From NCBI GenBank assembly GCA_030655735.1, contig JAUSPK010000143.1, positions 1-13,989 on the forward strand: a stretch of 13,989 nt of DNA. The letters are read 5' to 3'. Positions within the stretch are counted from its first letter, which is position 1; every line of letters begins with the position of its first letter. A program made the translations under genes and the position numbers. The notes under the pieces were generated by a model, which was not told the origin of the DNA, did no database searches, and was given only the letters and a program-made list of their open reading frames with translations. The DNA comes from Syntrophales bacterium. GTDB taxonomy: Bacteria > Desulfobacterota > Syntrophia > Syntrophales > UBA2210. Shown in pieces: positions 7,058 through 12,820 of this stretch.

Positions 7058-7803
7058 TTATCTTCCAACTGCTTGTTGATACCTTTTTCCTGTACGGCCT
7101 TGATACCCTTGTTGATCAGATCAAGCAGTTTCTGGTTGTCCTTCTGTACCACGATACCGTAGTATTCCGTCGTCAGAACTTCCCCCACTATCTTGAACTT
7201 TTCCTTGTACTCATCCTGCTGGAGCGCGTACTGCGCGGCCACCGGGGTATCGCAGACGACGCCGGCGATGCGGCCCACGGCCATATCTTCAAAGGCCAGA
7301 CCGATCTCGTCATAGCTCTTCAGCTCCACTCCCTCTGACTTCTCGATCTCGCGAGCGCCTGTCGTGCCTATCTGGGCACCCACACTCTTTCCGGCCAGAT
7401 CGGCGATCATGACGGCACCCGATTCTTTCGGAACGATGAGCACCTGACCGGCATTGATGTAGGGATCGGAGAAGCTCATGGTCAGCTTACGCTCGTCGGT
7501 AATGGTTACGGAGGATATGATGGCGTCATATTTTCCGGCGGCGATACCGGCGAAGATCCCATCCCACGCGGTGCTTTTGAATTCCACCTTGAAACCCGCC
7601 TCCTTGGCCACGGCATTGAAAAAATCAATGTCGAAACCAACGATATCCTTGTTCTCGTTCACCATCTCCATCGGGGGCCAGGTGGCATCCGTGGCGCAGG
7701 TGATGGTCGTGGTATCCTCTGCCGCGCGCTGACACCCACCGAGCGAGAGTACAACAAATCCGGCGATTACCAGTAAGGCAATAATTATACGGTTACTTTT
7801 CAT
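7045..7803 (-). CDS. Polar amino-acid ABC importer, lipoprotein substrate-binding protein
   Basis: A 252-residue receptor of the family 3 solute-binding proteins (HisJ/GlnH/ArtJ type). The N-terminal signal (positive start MKSNR, hydrophobic 6-21) ends in the lipobox LGGC with Cys24, so the mature protein is lipid-anchored facing the periplasm. Conserved elements include NKDIVGFDIDFFNAVAKEAG near residue 51 and ISSVTITDERKLTMSFSDPY near residue 95, which form the amino-acid pocket, and VGAQIGTTGAREIEK near residue 140. The ATG has GGAGGA a few bases upstream. It is the first gene of the importer operon; the permease starts inside its end. The ligand (basic, acidic or polar amino acid) cannot be told with confidence. 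Confidence 0.92.
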   Translation of the reverse strand: MKSNRIIIALLVIAGFVVLSLGGCQRAAEDTTTITCATDATWPPMEMVNENKDIVGFDIDFFNAVAKEAGFKVEFKSTAWDGIFAGIAAGKYDAIISSVTITDERKLTMSFSDPYINAGQVLIVPKESGAVMIADLAGKSVGAQIGTTGAREIEKSEGVELKSYDEIGLAFEDMAVGRIAGVVCDTPVAAQYALQQDEYKEKFKIVGEVLTTEYYGIVVQKDNQKLLDLINKGIKAVQEKGINKQLEDKWLR

Positions 7804-7842
7804 TTTTTCCTCCTTTTTTAATAAGCTGGGTATTGTTGGCAG

Positions 7843-7871
7843 TAGTTACTATTGAGGCGGGGCGTTGTCAA
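7843..7871 (-). promoter_or_regulatory. Candidate promoter of the amino-acid importer operon
   Basis: A perfect TTGACA on the minus strand (7871-7866) lies 63 bases before the receptor ATG. The hexamer 17 bases away is TAACTA (7848-7843), a poor -10 match, so either an activator helps or the start lies elsewhere in this 152-base divergent region. Confidence 0.35.
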
Positions 7872-7897
7872 GACAAAAAGCCGGGGAGTGTTTTTGG

Positions 7898-7926
7898 TTG
7901 CTTTTCGAAAACTCAAGCGATATAAG
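7898..7926 (+). promoter_or_regulatory. Candidate promoter of the EamA transporter gene
   Basis: TTGCTT (7898-7903), a 17-base spacer, then TATAAG (7921-7926). The start of transcription would be near 7933, just before the AAGGAGGG ribosome site at 7940-7947. Confidence 0.4.
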
Positions 7927-7955
7927 GCGATTCTGCCTGAAGGAGGGCAGAATAC

Positions 7956-8864
7956 ATGACACGTTCGCCGGGAAAGATGCGCAGACTGGGGGCTGATCTT
8001 CTGCTCCTCCTAACCACATTGTTCTGGGGGGTCACCTTCGTCGTGGTCAAGCAGGCCGTGGAACAGGTGGGGGTCTTCCTCTTCCTGTCACAGCGTTTCG
8101 TCCTGGCGTTTCTGGTCCTCCTGGTGATCTGTCTGGTCGCACGGCGGCCGGTCAGAAGGGAAGACCTCACGAGGGGCGTGGTCCTCGGTGCTTTGCTCTT
8201 CGGCGCGTTTGCGTTTCAGACCATGGCACTTCTGCATACCACCGCCTCGAACACCGCCTTTCTGACGGGTCTCAACGTCGTTCTCGTGCCAATCATCGGT
8301 GCCGCCTTCTTAAGACACGCCGTGACCATCAACATGAAATTGGGGGTTGTCCTGGCCACCGCGGGGCTGTTCCTCCTCTGCACGAACGGGAACTGGGGTT
8401 TCAACAGAGGTGACATACTCGGGATCACCTGCGCGATCTGTATCGCGCTGCACCTCATCTTCACCGGCAGATTCGCGCGGACGAGCGATGTGTACTGGCT
8501 GACAACGATACAGATCGGGATCGTGGGGCTGTTGAGCTCTCTGGTGGCGTATGGTGAAGGGAGTGAAATCCTGGTCTGGCACCCGGAGATACTCTGGGCG
8601 CTGGTGATCTGCGTCCTTTTCGCCACGATCTTCGCCTTCCTGGTCCAGACCTCCATGCAGCGCTTCACGAGCCCGACTCACACGGCGCTGATTTTCTGCA
8701 TGGAGCCGGTATTCGCGGCGCTGTACGCCTACTGGGCAATCGGCGAGCGGTTCGGTGCCCGGGGTCTCATCGGGGCCGCCCTTATCCTGACGGGTATGGT
8801 TATCTCCGAGATCTCGTTCCCGGGTTACTTCTTCAGCAGGGGCCGCACCGGCGAACTGGATTAA
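7956..8864 (+). CDS. EamA/DMT-superfamily membrane transporter
   Basis: A 302-residue, very hydrophobic protein with about ten membrane helices arranged as two EamA repeats (about 13-145 and 155-292). The first helix, LLLLLTTLFWGVTFVVVKQA, is typical of drug/metabolite transporters, and the end of each repeat has the usual glycine-rich helix (LGVVLATAGLFLLC; GLIGAALILTGMVISE). Members export amino acids, metabolites or drugs through the inner membrane, usually by proton antiport; the substrate cannot be inferred. The ATG has AAGGAGGG eight bases upstream. It diverges from the amino-acid importer, which makes an amino-acid-related role possible but unproven. The stop is only 10 bases from the stop of the convergent RNA methyltransferase gene. 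Confidence 0.9.
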   Translation: MTRSPGKMRRLGADLLLLLTTLFWGVTFVVVKQAVEQVGVFLFLSQRFVLAFLVLLVICLVARRPVRREDLTRGVVLGALLFGAFAFQTMALLHTTASNTAFLTGLNVVLVPIIGAAFLRHAVTINMKLGVVLATAGLFLLCTNGNWGFNRGDILGITCAICIALHLIFTGRFARTSDVYWLTTIQIGIVGLLSSLVAYGEGSEILVWHPEILWALVICVLFATIFAFLVQTSMQRFTSPTHTALIFCMEPVFAALYAYWAIGERFGARGLIGAALILTGMVISEISFPGYFFSRGRTGELD

Positions 8865-8874
8865 GGGCCCTCAT

Positions 8875-9645
8875 TCACTTCGCGATTTCATAGAGGATGA
8901 TCGCAGCGGCGACCGACAGGTTCAGGGATTCCACATCCCCCTGTCCCGGAATCGAGACAAGCTGATCGGCACATCCTGTCAACTCCTCCGACAGGCCGTC
9001 CGCTTCCTGCCCCAGCATCACTATCTTTCTGCCCGTCTTCTTCATTTCGCCCGGCGGGATGCCCCCGCGCGGGACCATTGCCACCAGCCGGTATCCCATC
9101 CTCTCCGCGAACCCGCGTATCTGTTCGGAATTGACAGATTGATATATATCTGTTGTGAAGATCGCCCCGGCGGACGCCCGTATCGCCTTCGTGTTGAAGG
9201 GATCAACGCAGGAGGGACTCAGGATCAGCTGACTGATCCCGAACCAGGAGCTTGTGCGCAGAATGGTTCCCAGATTCCCCGGATCGGACACCCGGTCGAG
9301 GTACAGCAGGGTATCGGGGGGCGCGCCATCCAGATCGGAGAAGGCGACCTCTCCCCTGCGGCAGATCATCATGACCCCCTGCGGCGTTTTCTCCGTGGAG
9401 ATCTCCGCCAGTACACTAGGGGAGCATTCGTAGACCGGCAGGTCATCGGGGAGGATATCGACAACCGCCTCAAGATGATCTCTGTCCGTCATAACCTCTA
9501 CTATCGGATGACGGGTTGTCTGGGTGGCGGCCTCAAGCGCGTTGAACCCCTCGGCGACAAACACCCCCTCTTTCTCCCGGATTTTTTTCCGGTGCAGGCT
9601 CCGGACCCATGTCCGGTGGCCCTTCGACAGCTGAAACACGCCCAC
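8875..9645 (-). CDS. SpoU/TrmH-family RNA 2'-O-methyltransferase
   Basis: A 256-residue SPOUT-class enzyme that should transfer a methyl group from S-adenosylmethionine to a ribose 2'-OH in rRNA or tRNA. An N-terminal SpoU substrate-binding domain (about 5-100, with KIREKEGVFVAEG near 21-33) precedes the knotted catalytic domain. Motif 1 is DRVSDPGNLGTILRTSSWFG (117-136, catalytic Arg130), motif 2 is LGQEADGLS (211-219) and motif 3 is SLNLSVAAAIILYE (240-253). Motif 2 has Gln where Asn is common. The start was placed at the GTG at 9645, eight bases behind GGGAGG; another in-frame GTG at 9651 lies only two bases from that site. Target nucleotide is not predictable; rRNA is likelier given the overall resemblance to the RlmB/TsnR-like group. 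Confidence 0.9.
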   Translation of the reverse strand: MGVFQLSKGHRTWVRSLHRKKIREKEGVFVAEGFNALEAATQTTRHPIVEVMTDRDHLEAVVDILPDDLPVYECSPSVLAEISTEKTPQGVMMICRRGEVAFSDLDGAPPDTLLYLDRVSDPGNLGTILRTSSWFGISQLILSPSCVDPFNTKAIRASAGAIFTTDIYQSVNSEQIRGFAERMGYRLVAMVPRGGIPPGEMKKTGRKIVMLGQEADGLSEELTGCADQLVSIPGQGDVESLNLSVAAAIILYEIAK

Positions 9646-9689
9646 TTGCACAACCTCCCCTGTATCCCGTCGCGAGTCGCCCCCAGAAA

Positions 9690-9718
9690 GCTATATAGCG
9701 CCCGCGTCCCTATTACAA
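9690..9718 (-). promoter_or_regulatory. Candidate promoter of the RNA methyltransferase gene
   Basis: On the minus strand TTGTAA (9718-9713) is followed after 17 bases by TATAGC (9695-9690). Transcription would start near 9683, about 38 bases before the chosen GTG start. Confidence 0.38.
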
Positions 9719-9802
9719 CCCCGTTCCGCCCCTCCGCAGGGAGGATCGCCCGGAGCCCTCTTTACCGAATAGCAGCTTAACCAATACGTACGTGCGATTC
9801 GG

Positions 9803-10288
9803 CTATGGTATTCTACGAAACCGTCCCCTTTCGGTCTTATCGTACGTATCGAGGTCTGGCGTCAGGATTACAACCGTATGATCGTCCTTCATCCAGAGCG
9901 ATGTCGCGGCCGAGAGGATAGAATACCATATGCCTATTCGATTTCCACTGTTATCGAACATGGCAAATCCATGTTGGATCCGGGCCTTCATCTGCATATT
10001 TGAGACGAGGTCATCTAGTGTCTGAGATGTCATCTCAACCTTTTTCCACAGAGTAGAGTCCAGGGTATAGGCCTTGCTGAGCCCCATAATAGCGTTGGGG
10101 TGCACATCCGAGCCGCTTATATAGTAATTGAGGCTGGAATCGATTTGATATTTTTCAAAGGATTCTGTCACGTCCCCGTCAGGCATGATTCTGCCATAAT
10201 TCCTGCCATGCGGACCGGCACATCCCGCTGATGCAAGAAGCACCAAGGTGCACATGATAAAGAATGTTCTCTTCCAGAGGGTCTGCAT
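9803..10288 (-). CDS. Small lipoprotein of unknown function
   Basis: A 161-residue protein with a lipoprotein-type signal: positive start, hydrophobic stretch about 9-20, and Cys23 in ASAGC. The -3 residue is Ser rather than Leu, so the lipobox is not perfect but acceptable. The mature part has no recognisable domain. It contains a probable folded core with repeated conserved-looking segments, YYISGSDVHPNAIMGL (near 55), MQMKARIQHGFAMFDNSGNRIGIWYSI (near 97) and HTVVILTPDLDTYDK (near 137), which read like a small beta-rich domain. The ATG has AGGAGA eight bases upstream, and the gene has its own near-consensus promoter, which supports real expression. The methyltransferase gene follows on the same strand after 157 bases with its own candidate promoter, so they need not form an operon. 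Membrane anchoring is inferred. Confidence 0.78.
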   Translation of the reverse strand: MQTLWKRTFFIMCTLVLLASAGCAGPHGRNYGRIMPDGDVTESFEKYQIDSSLNYYISGSDVHPNAIMGLSKAYTLDSTLWKKVEMTSQTLDDLVSNMQMKARIQHGFAMFDNSGNRIGIWYSILSAATSLWMKDDHTVVILTPDLDTYDKTERGRFRRIP

Positions 10289-10360
10289 TGTTCTTTCTCC
10301 TGCCCGGGATATCTTTTCCCCTGTTGTTTTTCTTAAAATAAATCTCTTTTAGATACGAGA

Positions 10361-10389
10361 AGTATAGGAGAGGCGGGCCTCCCTGTCAA
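10361..10389 (-). promoter_or_regulatory. Strong sigma70-type promoter of the lipoprotein gene
   Basis: On the minus strand TTGACA (10389-10384, six of six) is followed after exactly 17 bases by TATACT (10366-10361, five of six). The start of transcription would be near 10354, giving an AT-rich leader of about 65 bases before the ATG at 10288. Confidence 0.65.
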
Positions 10390-10450
10390 TGGGCAAACGT
10401 AGTGAAAAATTGATCACATACAAGCAGAGGTTTGATGGAGACTTGCCGAC

Positions 10451-10486
10451 AGCGTCAGAATGACATGGGCATGCCATGATGACGCT
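10451..10486. repeat. Imperfect two-part hairpin
   Basis: Outer arms AGCGTCA (10451-10457) and TGACGCT (10480-10486) are perfect complements. Inside them CATGG (10464-10468) and CCATG (10474-10478) form a second 5-bp stem around GCATG. The two stems are separated by a six-base bulge on one side and one base on the other. It could be a REP-like element or an RNA structure. Confidence 0.4.
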
Positions 10487-10614
10487 CAGGGAGTACCTTT
10501 CTGAAATACCACGGAAAACACTGTGCATCCGCCGCGCCGGCGTGTCATTCGGACACGACAATCAGCTTTTTTGATCATCAGCGATCTGCCTTCCCGACAG
10601 CCCCAGCCATAACC

Positions 10615-10623
10615 TGCTATAAT
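10615..10623 (+). promoter_or_regulatory. Extended -10-like element upstream of the broken gene
   Basis: TGC followed by a perfect TATAAT (10618-10623). No reasonable -35 hexamer lies 16-18 bases upstream, but extended -10 promoters can work without one. If used, the broken gene downstream would have a leader of about 295 bases that includes the inverted repeat. Confidence 0.3.
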
Positions 10624-10802
10624 ATATGAATAATCATTCCGTATGCGCGGGATGACTCAGATTGGCATGATTAGTGTAACTAGGGATTACAAAAGGCGAG
10701 GCGGAGTAGGCATTATATCCCCATGAAACAGAGGCACGGCGTACATTCCGGAGTAACCGGTATGCCTGACGAAAGGGTCTTCTTTGTCGGCGCCACTTCA
10801 CG

Positions 10803-10885
10803 AAGGGGAAATTTAGACTTTTCATACGGAGCTGACACAGTGTTGTACCATTTTGCGCGGAGGATTCTTCTCTAAATTTCCCCTT
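10803..10885. repeat. 15-bp perfect inverted repeat with 53-base loop
   Basis: AAGGGGAAATTTAGA (10803-10817) is exactly complementary to TCTAAATTTCCCCTT (10871-10885). The spacer is 53 bases. The second arm ends 21 bases before the ribosome site of the broken gene. It could be a leader structure, the ends of a very small mobile element, or an interspersed repeat. Confidence 0.55.
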
Positions 10886-10924
10886 TTCGGGATTCATACT
10901 TTTCCAGGAGGGTATTAAAATATC

Positions 10925-11808
10925 ATGATGACTTCAGGACAGTACAGAGACATTCTGGATAATCTCAATCTGGATGTCTATATACAGGGGAACAAGACGG
11001 TAAACGCATATGATAATCCGGTTCTCTGCCAATCCATTGATACGGTAGCCAGGACATATGAAATGGCCCAGATGCCGGAGCACGAAGAGATCGTAGTCGC
11101 GAGATCCCATATCACCGGTTCCAGGATCAACCGATTCAACCACATCAGCCAGGACATCGACGATCTGATAAAAAAGACGCAGCTGAATCAGCTGTTCAAC
11201 GGCAATAATGGGCATTCCTTCTATCGCACCCTGGGGATGAACACGTTAAACGCCCTTTCCATAACAACCGGGGATATCGATTCCGCCCACGGGACCAATC
11301 ATCACGGACGTTTCCTCAAATACCTTGAATATATCCAGGAGAATGATCTGGCCTGTGATGGTTCGCTGGTCGACCCGCGGGGGAACAAATGGCTCCCCCC
11401 CACCGGCAACCGAACGCCGAACTCCTGCTGCACGCGGTGGATGAGACGGCCAACGGGGTTATGCTGCGCGGGGCGAAGGCGTGCGAGATAAGCGCTCTGA
11501 ATTCCCATGAAATAATCGTCATACCGACCACGAGCATGACAAAGCGGGACGACGCCTATGCCATCTTCTTTGCGCTGCCGAGTGACGCGGAAGGGGTAAC
11601 CTTCGTTATAGACTCCGAATCTCACAGCGCAACAAGGTCAGAAGACAGCATTGTGAACAGGGCGGCCACAGCGTTTCGGGAGCATGAGGCGCTGTGTGTC
11701 TTCGATGATGTGATTGTACCCTGGGAACGGATATTTATGTACCGGGAATTCGAATTTTCCGAGCAAATGGCAGACCTATACAGGTTTTCATTTTGCTTTG
11801 ATGCGTAA
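10925..11808 (+). pseudogene. Broken HpaB / 4-hydroxybutyryl-CoA dehydratase-superfamily gene
   Basis: Two overlapping frames together encode the first ~60% of a flavoprotein of the 4-hydroxyphenylacetate 3-hydroxylase / AbfD superfamily (normally about 490 aa). Frame one (from ATG 10925, 159 useful codons) carries INRFNHISQDIDDL, LGMNTLNALSITTGDID and HGTNHHGRFLKYLEYIQEND. The match continues in another frame from about 11395 with GVMLRGAKACEISALNSHEI and FREHEALCVFDDVIVPWERIF, to TAA at 11806. The change of frame falls in a run of seven C (11395-11401); an eighth C would restore one frame. The C-terminal domain is absent and no remnant of it follows. Compared from memory with clostridial AbfD, the [4Fe-4S] ligands Cys99 and Cys103 are replaced by Ser98 and Thr102, so the ancestor was more likely a flavin-only family member than a true dehydratase. 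AGGAGG lies 12 bases before the ATG. Confidence 0.85.
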
Positions 11809-11830
11809 GCGCCGGACATGGGGTCATGGG

Positions 11831-11910
11831 GAAGAGGCGGGGCCGAATCTTTATATCTGATGGTTCATGAGGTCACCGAATGTGAAGAACGAAGATTTGG
11901 CCCCTCCTTC
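11831..11910. repeat. Imperfect inverted repeat at the end of the broken gene
   Basis: GGGGCCGAATCTT (11839-11851) pairs with AAGATTTGGCCCC (11892-11904) with one mismatch in 13. With a two-base bulge the pairing extends outward through GAAGAG (11831-) and CTCCTTC (-11910). The loop is 40 bases. It lies 23 bases after the premature stop of the broken gene and may mark a rearrangement scar or a small repeat element. Confidence 0.45.
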
Positions 11911-12080
11911 ACCTGTGACCCCCTTTCCCTCCCCCCGGAGACCGTTCGGCACAGTCACCCCCGTAAGGTGTAGGGACAAAGTCAGGGCGAGAGGCCTTGT
12001 GTGCCATGCCGCTCCTCGGAAGCATGTGTGGAGAAAAAACCATCCGTTACCAGGGCGAATATTCAACTGTGGAAAATTTC

Positions 12081-12109
12081 TTGACAAAGGATTCTCGGGA
12101 TGTCATGTT
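12081..12109 (+). promoter_or_regulatory. Candidate promoter of the universal stress gene
   Basis: A perfect TTGACA (12081-12086), a 17-base spacer and CATGTT (12104-12109, three of six). The leader to the ATG at 12218 would be about 100 bases. The weak -10 leaves room for an alternative site or activator. Confidence 0.4.
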
Positions 12110-12217
12110 CCGTTTGTTTCCCGTGGGGGGATGGATGTTTCATGTTGAAGACACCTGGAGGTACTGAACGAAAGGGTGGGCGCTGGCCCTCTTTTTCGAA
12201 AAATAAAGGAGGATGGA

Positions 12218-12613
12218 ATGAAAATAGTTGTCGGCTACAAAGAATCAAAACTGTCAAAGGCGATTCTGGATACGGTAAAGCAGCACGCAAAGGCCTTTGA
12301 TGCGACAGTCTACCTTATCTTTTCTCTTGAAGGTGGGTCGGGCGAGAAAATCGAAGAAATCGATAAGGCAAAAAGCGAACTGAGTTACGCCGAAAGCGTA
12401 CTGAAAGAAGCGGGAATCAAGGTTGAAGCAGAGCTGCTGATTCGCGGCCTTTCGCCCGGTGAGGATATTGTCGACTTCGCAAAGGACAAGGAGGCCGATG
12501 AGATCATCGTGGGCGTCAAGATGAAGTCAAAGGTAGGCAAATTTCTCCTCGGATCAACGGCCCAGTATGTTATTCTCAACGCCGACTGTCCCGTTGTAAC
12601 CATTAAATCGTAA
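12218..12613 (+). CDS. Universal stress protein (UspA family)
   Basis: A 131-residue single-domain cytosolic protein of the UspA family. It opens with MKIVVGYKESKLSKAIL, where the usual Asp of the (V/Y)DGS turn is replaced by Lys, and ends with the family's ADCPVVTIKS strand. The nucleotide-binding loop of ATP-binding members reads G-2X-G-9X-G-S/T; here it is GVKMKSKVGKFLLGST (about 101-116), with Met in place of the second Gly. ATP binding is therefore doubtful. The start was placed at the ATG at 12218, five bases behind AAAGGAGG (12205-12212); an in-frame upstream ATG at 12176 has no such site and would add 14 residues not typical of the family. A strong hairpin follows, so the gene is probably a single transcription unit. 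Confidence 0.9.
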   Translation: MKIVVGYKESKLSKAILDTVKQHAKAFDATVYLIFSLEGGSGEKIEEIDKAKSELSYAESVLKEAGIKVEAELLIRGLSPGEDIVDFAKDKEADEIIVGVKMKSKVGKFLLGSTAQYVILNADCPVVTIKS

Positions 12614-12626
12614 TAAGAAACCGATC

Positions 12627-12673
12627 GGGGGAAATCTTCACGGCACGCGCACAGCAGGCCGGTGATTTCCCCC
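12627..12673 (+). terminator. Terminator-like hairpin after the universal stress gene
   Basis: GGGGGAAATC (12627-12636) is exactly complementary to GATTTCCCCC (12664-12673). With a small bulge the stem continues inward through CAC and GGC. The last arm is followed by TTTC, a short T-run. It lies 13 bases after the stop codon. Confidence 0.6.
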
Positions 12674-12820
12674 TTTCAATGCAGCCATCACCTCCGTGAA
12701 AAATTCTCTCAGATTGCTGGCGAAGGTGAGTTTCTCAGATGATCCCCCGTTCAGAACAAACGATCGTTGCCGCTATTTTTCTCTCCCCCAAAATGTGCTA
12801 CAAGAGGGGAAGGAGCGTGT

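Larger units (their letters stand above)
10289..10924. other. 636-base stretch without a convincing gene
   Basis: It holds the lipoprotein promoter, an imperfect hairpin (10451-10486), a small perfect hairpin CGTGTC/GACACG (10541-10557), an extended -10-like TGCTATAAT (10615-10623) and a long-looped inverted repeat (10803-10885). Two short open frames on the minus strand (70 and 87 codons) lack domain signals and ribosome sites. The Arg- and Ser-rich 87-codon frame spans the inverted repeat and looks like translated repeat DNA. The stretch is probably non-coding, possibly an interspersed repeat or degraded sequence. Confidence 0.5.
11809..12217. other. 409-base stretch without a gene
   Basis: It begins at the truncation point of the broken gene and holds an imperfect inverted repeat (11831-11910), a C-rich tract (about 11919-11945) and, toward its end, a candidate promoter and ribosome site for the universal stress gene. 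Open frames on both strands here are short, have no ribosome site and show no protein-family features. No remnant of the lost C-terminal domain was recognised. Confidence 0.5.

Noticed and set aside
10349..10561. 70-codon open frame on the minus strand
   Set aside because: It overlaps the lipoprotein promoter and two hairpins and has no ribosome site or domain.
10634..10897. 87-codon open frame on the minus strand
   Set aside because: It has no ribosome site and overlaps both arms of an inverted repeat, so similar peptide pieces arise from the repeat itself. It looks like translated non-coding repeat, though a search for homologues could change this.
11851..12148. Overlapping short frames on both strands
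   Set aside because: Low-complexity, Pro/Arg/Gly-rich products from a C-rich tract, without ribosome sites.
12707..12740. Direct repeat TCTCAGAT upstream of the FAD gene
   Set aside because: Two copies of eight bases 26 apart are too short to call a regulatory element without comparison.
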